Below are positions 59,534 through 64,000 of a DNA stretch of 64,000 bases, one piece after another; the first letter of the stretch is position 1, and every line of letters starts with the position of its first letter. A model generated the notes under the pieces. That model made no database searches. It had not been told where the DNA came from and was given only the letters and a program-made list of their open reading frames with translations. This stretch comes from Desulfomonilaceae bacterium (GTDB taxonomy: Bacteria; Desulfobacterota; Desulfomonilia; Desulfomonilales; Desulfomonilaceae), in assembly GCA_041662605.1 (NCBI GenBank), contig JBAZSD010000006.1:62001-126000 (forward strand). Reading direction: 5' to 3'. The position numbers and the translations under genes were made by a program.

Positions 59534-61474
59534 TCAGGTTCCTGGGGTGTATGTTAAAACCAAGATTGTGATGTCGTCCGACTGCGGGACCCCATCGCAA
59601 AACTTTTCTATTTCAAAAAGAACTTTTTCCGTAATGCCTTTGGAATCAATTTCGCCGATCTGATTCACAGTTCGAATTAGTCTTTCTTCGGAAAAGACTT
59701 CGTTGCATAAATCAAAAGCCTCGGTCACCCCATCGGTGTATATAAGCAGGCGTTCCTGGGATTTGAGACTAATAGCGCCGATTCTGAAATTACCCGGTTC
59801 CACTATACCAAGAATTGGCCCGCCGATGGCTTCGAGAAATTCAGCTTCTCGGTTGCTTGCCCAAATGACGGGCGAATTATGGCCGGCACTGGCATAAACC
59901 ATTTCTCCAGTCTTCAAATTCAAAACACCTATGAACACTGTCACAAACATGCAGGAATCGTTATTCTTTACCAGGAGAGAGTTTATTTTCTCCAAAGCTT
60001 TGTCGATAGACGTCTCCAGTCCAACCGACGCCTCGATGAGATACTTTGTCACTGCCATAAAAAGAGCGGCAGGGGTCCCTTTCCCCGACACGTCTCCGAC
60101 CGAGACACACAGATGATCAGAATCCAGAAGAAAGAAATCGAAAAAGTCTCCACCGACCTCTTTGGCAGGATGCATTATCGCATATATATCGAAATCTTTT
60201 CTTTCTGGAAACGCCGGAAAGCTTGAAGGGAGCATGCTTCTCTGAATATCCGCCGCTATTCTAAGCTCACTTTCAATCCTTTCCTTTTTCACGGTTGCCT
60301 GAGTCAGATACTCCATGTAGGTTTTAAGCGAGTTAGCCATGGCAATGAATGACCGCGCAAGCCGGCCAACTTCGTCAGTACGATCTTTTTCTACAAAATC
60401 GACATCAAATTTTCCTTCCCCGATTTTAGCTGTGACTGAGGCCATCCGTTTCAGAGGGGCCGTAATGGAACGGGATACGATAAAGCTTGCGGTAAAGAGC
60501 AGTAGGATTCCCGCTACTCCTACGAGGAATAATATCCTTTCAAGCATATACGTCTGGGCGAACAACTCGTCCTTTGGAACTACCACCCCCAATCTCCATC
60601 CAAAAGTGGGTAGACTGGAGAACGCAAGAAATGAGTCCTTGCCGTTCAGACTGGGTCCAGCGTCATAAAACCCGACCCTGTGATTCAACATCTCTTCGCC
60701 GACGGCTGCAAGTCTCGCGTCATTTCGACGTTGAGCAAGGCTGAGAATGGTTTCACGCATAATTAAGTCTTTTTCAGGCCAGACAATTAATTCACCTTTG
60801 TTCGATATCAGGAAGGCATAACCGGTTTTTTCGAATTTGATCTGTGAAACCATCTCGGTCAAATGATCCAAAGAAACATCCGCTGTAATAACGCCCTTTA
60901 CCTCTCCCTTTTCGTTACTGGAGCGCATTTTAAAAAAAGGGGACGAGTAGGTGATCATAAGTGTTTGTCCACCACCTTCATCGAAGTAAGGGTCGCTCCA
61001 CAATGGTGATTCAGTCTCAACCGGTTTCTTGAACCAGTCCTTCTCAAAATAGTCGTAAGAATCAGCGAGTTGCAAAAAGGTTATTCCGTCTGATCCTTTG
61101 TAGTAGTAAGGAGCATACGCTTTGATCCGGGAATCAAATTCGAATGGAGCGAAAGATATGGTAGACCCAAAAATGTCAGTGTTATTTTTAACAATGCTAA
61201 TCAATAGATGATTGATGGAACTCTGATCCCAGGTTCCTGATTCAAGTGCATAACCAAGGTTCTTTGTCGACGTGGCTACACGCGACAATTCATTATCAAG
61301 GGTCTCTGCTTTCGCTGTGGCCGTTCGCCTCGCTTCGGTTTCAGCGCCTGATCGAGCAAATGAACGAGACAAAATTCCCGTAATACTTAAAACAAGCGAT
61401 AGTACCAAACTTGTTGATAGCAACACTACAGCGGTTACCTTTGCGTTTATGCTCGAACGAAACCAATGAAGCAT
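59534..61474 (-). CDS. Membrane sensor PP2C-type phosphatase (Cache-HAMP-SpoIIE/RsbU)
   Basis: The 646-residue protein has an N-terminal membrane helix (about 12-33) and a periplasmic double-Cache sensor (about 40-305) with DGITFLQLADSYDYFEKDW and TADVSLDHLTEMV. A second helix (about 312-335) and HAMP (SRSITAPLKRMASVTAKIGEG) follow. The SpoIIE/RsbU phosphatase starts at about 410, with SMLPSSFPAFPERKDFDIYA, EVGGDFFDFFLLD, GDVSGKGTPAALFMAV and LLIYTDGVTEAFD (metal Asp residues). It likely dephosphorylates the STAS protein encoded 34 nt upstream, in a partner-switching pathway. Confidence 0.92.
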   Translation of the reverse strand: MLHWFRSSINAKVTAVVLLSTSLVLSLVLSITGILSRSFARSGAETEARRTATAKAETLDNELSRVATSTKNLGYALESGTWDQSSINHLLISIVKNNTDIFGSTISFAPFEFDSRIKAYAPYYYKGSDGITFLQLADSYDYFEKDWFKKPVETESPLWSDPYFDEGGGQTLMITYSSPFFKMRSSNEKGEVKGVITADVSLDHLTEMVSQIKFEKTGYAFLISNKGELIVWPEKDLIMRETILSLAQRRNDARLAAVGEEMLNHRVGFYDAGPSLNGKDSFLAFSSLPTFGWRLGVVVPKDELFAQTYMLERILFLVGVAGILLLFTASFIVSRSITAPLKRMASVTAKIGEGKFDVDFVEKDRTDEVGRLARSFIAMANSLKTYMEYLTQATVKKERIESELRIAADIQRSMLPSSFPAFPERKDFDIYAIMHPAKEVGGDFFDFFLLDSDHLCVSVGDVSGKGTPAALFMAVTKYLIEASVGLETSIDKALEKINSLLVKNNDSCMFVTVFIGVLNLKTGEMVYASAGHNSPVIWASNREAEFLEAIGGPILGIVEPGNFRIGAISLKSQERLLIYTDGVTEAFDLCNEVFSEERLIRTVNQIGEIDSKGITEKVLFEIEKFCDGVPQSDDITILVLTYTPGT

Positions 61475-61508
61475 CTATAAAATTCTTTCCGGGATTTGCC
61501 CGCAGACC

Positions 61509-61841
61509 TTAAATCCGCTCCAGAGCATCTTCGACTGTATCGACTGTCGGAACGATTTCAGCAAATTTGCTTATTTCAAACACCTTTTTGACAAGACCCT
61601 TTAATTGGCAGCAAACCACCTGACCATTTGCGTTTTTTGTCTTCTGAGCTATGATCAAAGTTGACCGCAAACCAGCGCTGCTAAGATATTCCAGATCTGA
61701 AAAATCCAGAATTATTCTAGCCATCCCCCGTTCAATCAGGTTTTCCAGCTCATCCTGAAATGCAGGAGCAGTCAAAGTGTCCAATCTTCCGCTTATACAC
61801 ACGATCGATTTTTCATCGTGTTGGAGTATCTTGACGTCCAT
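61509..61841 (-). CDS. STAS-domain anti-sigma factor antagonist
   Basis: The 110-residue protein is a single STAS domain with CISGRLDTLTAPAFQDEL, RIILDFSDLEYLSSAGLRS and CQLKGLVKKVFEISKF. Ser54/Ser55 stand at the site phosphorylated in SpoIIAA and RsbV, so it can be switched. It precedes the PP2C phosphatase by 34 nt. A matching anti-sigma kinase is not in this window. The output may be a sigma factor or another target. Confidence 0.9.
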   Translation of the reverse strand: MDVKILQHDEKSIVCISGRLDTLTAPAFQDELENLIERGMARIILDFSDLEYLSSAGLRSTLIIAQKTKNANGQVVCCQLKGLVKKVFEISKFAEIVPTVDTVEDALERI

Positions 61842-61990
61842 TTTATTCTCCTATCGCTAAATGCACAGAAGTCGTTGTTTTGGCTTCCCTGTATGGTAAA
61901 TATGGATTCTCACTGCATGGTCACGACTATGGGGAAAGGTAAAACTGGTGATCAGAATGTAAGTTTAATTCTTAGGGAGCAACCGTGACG

Positions 61991-63247
61991 CTAGGTTCGA
62001 AAAAACTTGGAGCGCATAACTCCGAGTAGATCAATCATTCCTTTGATTTTTTTTTCAAAAATGTGGACGAACTGTATTAGGAAAGGCAATGGGTCATCCC
62101 AGGCAAACCATGCGGCTTCTTTGACTCCTCTGAGAGATCTGAGCCATTCCCCGATGGTGAGGGTATTCTCACGATAATAAGTGTAGGACGAGCGAAAATC
62201 TCGGTCCTCAACAATCCATTTTCGACCATCAGATTCAATGTCTTGAGGAATTCTCTGCCCTGTCCTGTCCAGATACATGGCCCGAACTATGTCCAGCCCT
62301 TCTCTACACACAAACAGCCTGAAACTAGCCCCAATTCTGGCGTTTACATCCAGAATTTTGTAAAGACCATCCCTCGGGTCAAACCGAAAATCCATATCAA
62401 CAGGGCCCTTATATCCTATTTCCCGCAAGAATTTTATCGAAGTTGATTTCACGACCTCATTTGTTGAGCACTCAGCCAGCGAGGCGTAACCAGTACGAAC
62501 CGGGGCCTGACGCGTCTTTTTTCCAGTAAACGCCAGGAGACATTCCGAATGATCATCGAAATAACCATTGAATATCCAGTCCTGAGTTCCTTTTCCATAG
62601 ATGTATTCTTGCAGAATCACGTGAGGGCATTCTTGCTGTTGAAAGATTTCACACTGTCGGATCAATTCTTCGGGGGAGTTTATTATTGCCATTCGGTCTG
62701 AGGGTCTGGTTTCAACATCGGTCCACTCACTAGCCTTGAAAAGTAACGGGAATCTAGCGTCTTTAGCGAATTCCTCAACCTCTGTTTTCGTCTTGGGAGC
62801 AACCGCTTTGGCCGTTGGCACTCCGTGCTTTTCAGCCATGACTTGCATTTCCCATTTGTTGCTAAGAACTGGAACTAGCGCAGGGTCCATTTCAGGCAGA
62901 ATGAAAAATTCTCTAAAAGTCTCGTAATTTTTAGCGACCAGGCATGCAAACACATCAACTGTGATCAACGGCACTGAGCGCCCGATTTTCCTTGCTACGC
63001 CTAGGACAAAGTCGACTACCTCCTCGTCTGGAGTGTTGGCGTCGATTTCGTGGAAAAACCAATCACTAAAATATCGGGAATGAGTCGATGGGATTCGTCG
63101 GGAACCACCTATACCATAGACGGGAACCCCAAGACGCCCCAAGCTTCTCACAGCCCCCAAACCAATATGTGAATCTTCAACACATTTAAGAATAAGAGCG
63201 GGAGTCGAAAAATCCAAGCCCTTGAAAATTGAGTGTTTCATCCTCAT
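61991..63247 (-). CDS. ATP-grasp carboxylate-amine ligase-like protein
   Basis: The 418-residue protein begins ALILKCVEDSHIGLGAVRSLG, a Rossmann-like pre-ATP domain. The ATP-grasp fold follows, with RFPLLFKASEWTDV (ATP Lys), HVILQEYIYGKGTQDWIFNG and GPVDMDFRFDPRDGLYKILD, then VNARIGASF (Mg-binding Asp and Asn). Such enzymes join a carboxylate to an amine via an acyl-phosphate and include D-Asp ligases and peptide or exopolysaccharide modifiers. The C-terminal 80 residues are extra and hydrophobic-aromatic. The substrate is unknown. The next gene to the right is divergent. Confidence 0.8.
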   Translation of the reverse strand: MRMKHSIFKGLDFSTPALILKCVEDSHIGLGAVRSLGRLGVPVYGIGGSRRIPSTHSRYFSDWFFHEIDANTPDEEVVDFVLGVARKIGRSVPLITVDVFACLVAKNYETFREFFILPEMDPALVPVLSNKWEMQVMAEKHGVPTAKAVAPKTKTEVEEFAKDARFPLLFKASEWTDVETRPSDRMAIINSPEELIRQCEIFQQQECPHVILQEYIYGKGTQDWIFNGYFDDHSECLLAFTGKKTRQAPVRTGYASLAECSTNEVVKSTSIKFLREIGYKGPVDMDFRFDPRDGLYKILDVNARIGASFRLFVCREGLDIVRAMYLDRTGQRIPQDIESDGRKWIVEDRDFRSSYTYYRENTLTIGEWLRSLRGVKEAAWFAWDDPLPFLIQFVHIFEKKIKGMIDLLGVMRSKFFRT

Positions 63248-63532
63248 CTTTAGACCAGATCTTTCCCGATTTAATTAATGTAGAATGGCTTTAACTCTAC
63301 TCCATGGACAGGAATTTTTCAACCTATGCGCTGTCGGAGGTCTTGCGTCCACACGAAAAAAGATGACCTAACACAGGGTCGAAGTTCGCTAGCAAGCATC
63401 GTCCTCAGGATGTTACAATAACCACAGCGGTATTTTCCAGAAATTGGCTCTTTCAATACGGTAACTGTTTTTGGAATCACAAACATGGGTTCGTCCAGAT
63501 AATGGCCCATAATGAAAAAGGTGGAATGGACA

Positions 63533-64000
63533 ATGCTGTTCGGCGCTCCAATAAAGTCTCCGGATGACATAACCCGACTCAGGAGGATGGGATTCGATTT
63601 CGGTGAAATAGCCATGGCAAGCGCTCAGGCCCGACGTATGTGGTTGGAATCAGGGGTCGTTAACGGGAGCGCGGGGAAATTCTTTCTTACAGCGCACGGA
63701 CCACTGGAACACGCCCCCAATGACGCGAAAAATCTCTGGAATCGGTATATTCCCAGGCTTGTAGCAACAATCGACATCCTTAACAGAATGTGCGTCAATT
63801 CGTTGAACATTCACCTTGTAGTAGACAAACGAGTTGTCAGTAGCATTGTTCTCGGGGAAAAGATTAGGGCGTTAAGACAACTGGTGGAATACGGCAAGAG
63901 GAATTCTGTCGCCATTAATCTGGAAAACCTTACAGAAACAGCCGATGACCTCGATCTGGTACTGAATGCAGCGCCGGACCTCGGGATTACCTTGGATGTT
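63533..64000 (+). CDS. Xylose isomerase-like TIM-barrel protein (truncated by window end)
   Basis: The frame runs open to the end of the window. The ATG at 63533 is preferred because AAGGTGG lies about 8 nt upstream; an ATG at 63512 is in frame. The visible 156 residues show MLFGAPIKSPDDITRLRRMG, FFLTAHGPLEHAPND, LNIHLVV and VAINLENLTETADDL. Alternating strands and helices with His and Glu at strand ends fit the AP endonuclease 2/xylose isomerase-like superfamily. The substrate and length are unknown. It is divergent from the ATP-grasp gene across about 285 nt in which I see no other gene. Confidence 0.65.
   Translation, partial: MLFGAPIKSPDDITRLRRMGFDFGEIAMASAQARRMWLESGVVNGSAGKFFLTAHGPLEHAPNDAKNLWNRYIPRLVATIDILNRMCVNSLNIHLVVDKRVVSSIVLGEKIRALRQLVEYGKRNSVAINLENLTETADDLDLVLNAAPDLGITLDV

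Noticed and set aside
1..64000. CRISPR arrays, insertion sequences, prophage, rRNA
   Set aside because: No regularly spaced repeats, transposase or integrase motifs, phage genes or rRNA blocks were found by reading both strands.

Overview
This 64 kb window looks like chromosomal DNA of an anaerobic Gram-negative bacterium of the Desulfobacterota (former Deltaproteobacteria). This is an inference from gene content. Supporting genes are a complete tol-pal cluster, Kdo and peptidoglycan-recycling enzymes, a B12-dependent ribonucleotide reductase, a CooC-type ATPase of the CO dehydrogenase/acetyl-CoA synthase world, a folate-independent methionine-synthase-like protein, and small families (DUF4416, DUF1844) common in that group. 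No phage, transposon, CRISPR array or rRNA operon was seen. Genus cannot be fixed from the sequence alone.

Layout. 1-4.8 kb: a truncated membrane-anchored von Willebrand A-like protein, RNase P RNA (minus strand), a cysteine-less thioredoxin-fold protein, a LolA-like lipoprotein and small unknowns. 4.8-10.2 kb (minus): rlmB, rpoZ, yicC, DUF4416, a DksA-type zinc-finger protein, kdsD and glmM. 10.4-14.0 kb (plus): der and a bifunctional rel/spoT gene. 14.1-22.7 kb (minus): rpmB, DUF1844, a DnaJ-type co-chaperone, Hsp20, an MltD-like protein lacking the catalytic Glu, a large TPR protein, rpe, amrS, mpl and a small winged-helix protein. 22.8-26.7 kb (plus): a GNAT acetyltransferase, cdd and nrdJ.

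26.7-27.2 kb holds the most interesting object. On the minus strand there is a 68-codon secreted, cysteine-rich reading frame with one in-frame UGA. A hairpin whose loop starts GGUC lies 34 nt past that UGA, as expected of a bacterial SECIS element. It is a candidate small selenoprotein that ordinary gene calling would cut at 36 residues. tRNA-Cys(GCA) lies next to it.

27.3-36.2 kb: a crotonase, an MBL hydrolase, YihY, a PH-like membrane protein, a CtpA protease, a radical SAM protein, an M23 peptidase and a Gln/Pro-rich secreted protein. 36.2-41.1 kb (minus): tolQ-tolR-tolA-tolB-pal-cpoB. 41.4-46.8 kb (minus): ligA, acyP, a ChaN-like gene, a MesB/core-MetE-like gene and cooC, in that transcription order. 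47-54.6 kb (minus): a WHy/LEA-like protein and a complete Liv-type ABC importer with an acyl-CoA synthetase gene inside the operon. 55.4-59.4 kb (plus): methylglutaconyl-CoA hydratase-like, HMG-CoA lyase-like and acetoacetyl-CoA synthetase genes, which fit the end of leucine/isovalerate breakdown. 59.5-64 kb: a PP2C phosphatase with a STAS partner, an ATP-grasp ligase and a truncated TIM-barrel protein.

Most genes sit in tight co-directional runs with 1-17 nt overlaps. The import-plus-activation operon (Liv and acyl-CoA synthetase) faces the HMG-CoA/acetoacetate operon across an 0.84 kb divergent region with repeated and palindromic sites, so the two may be co-regulated.
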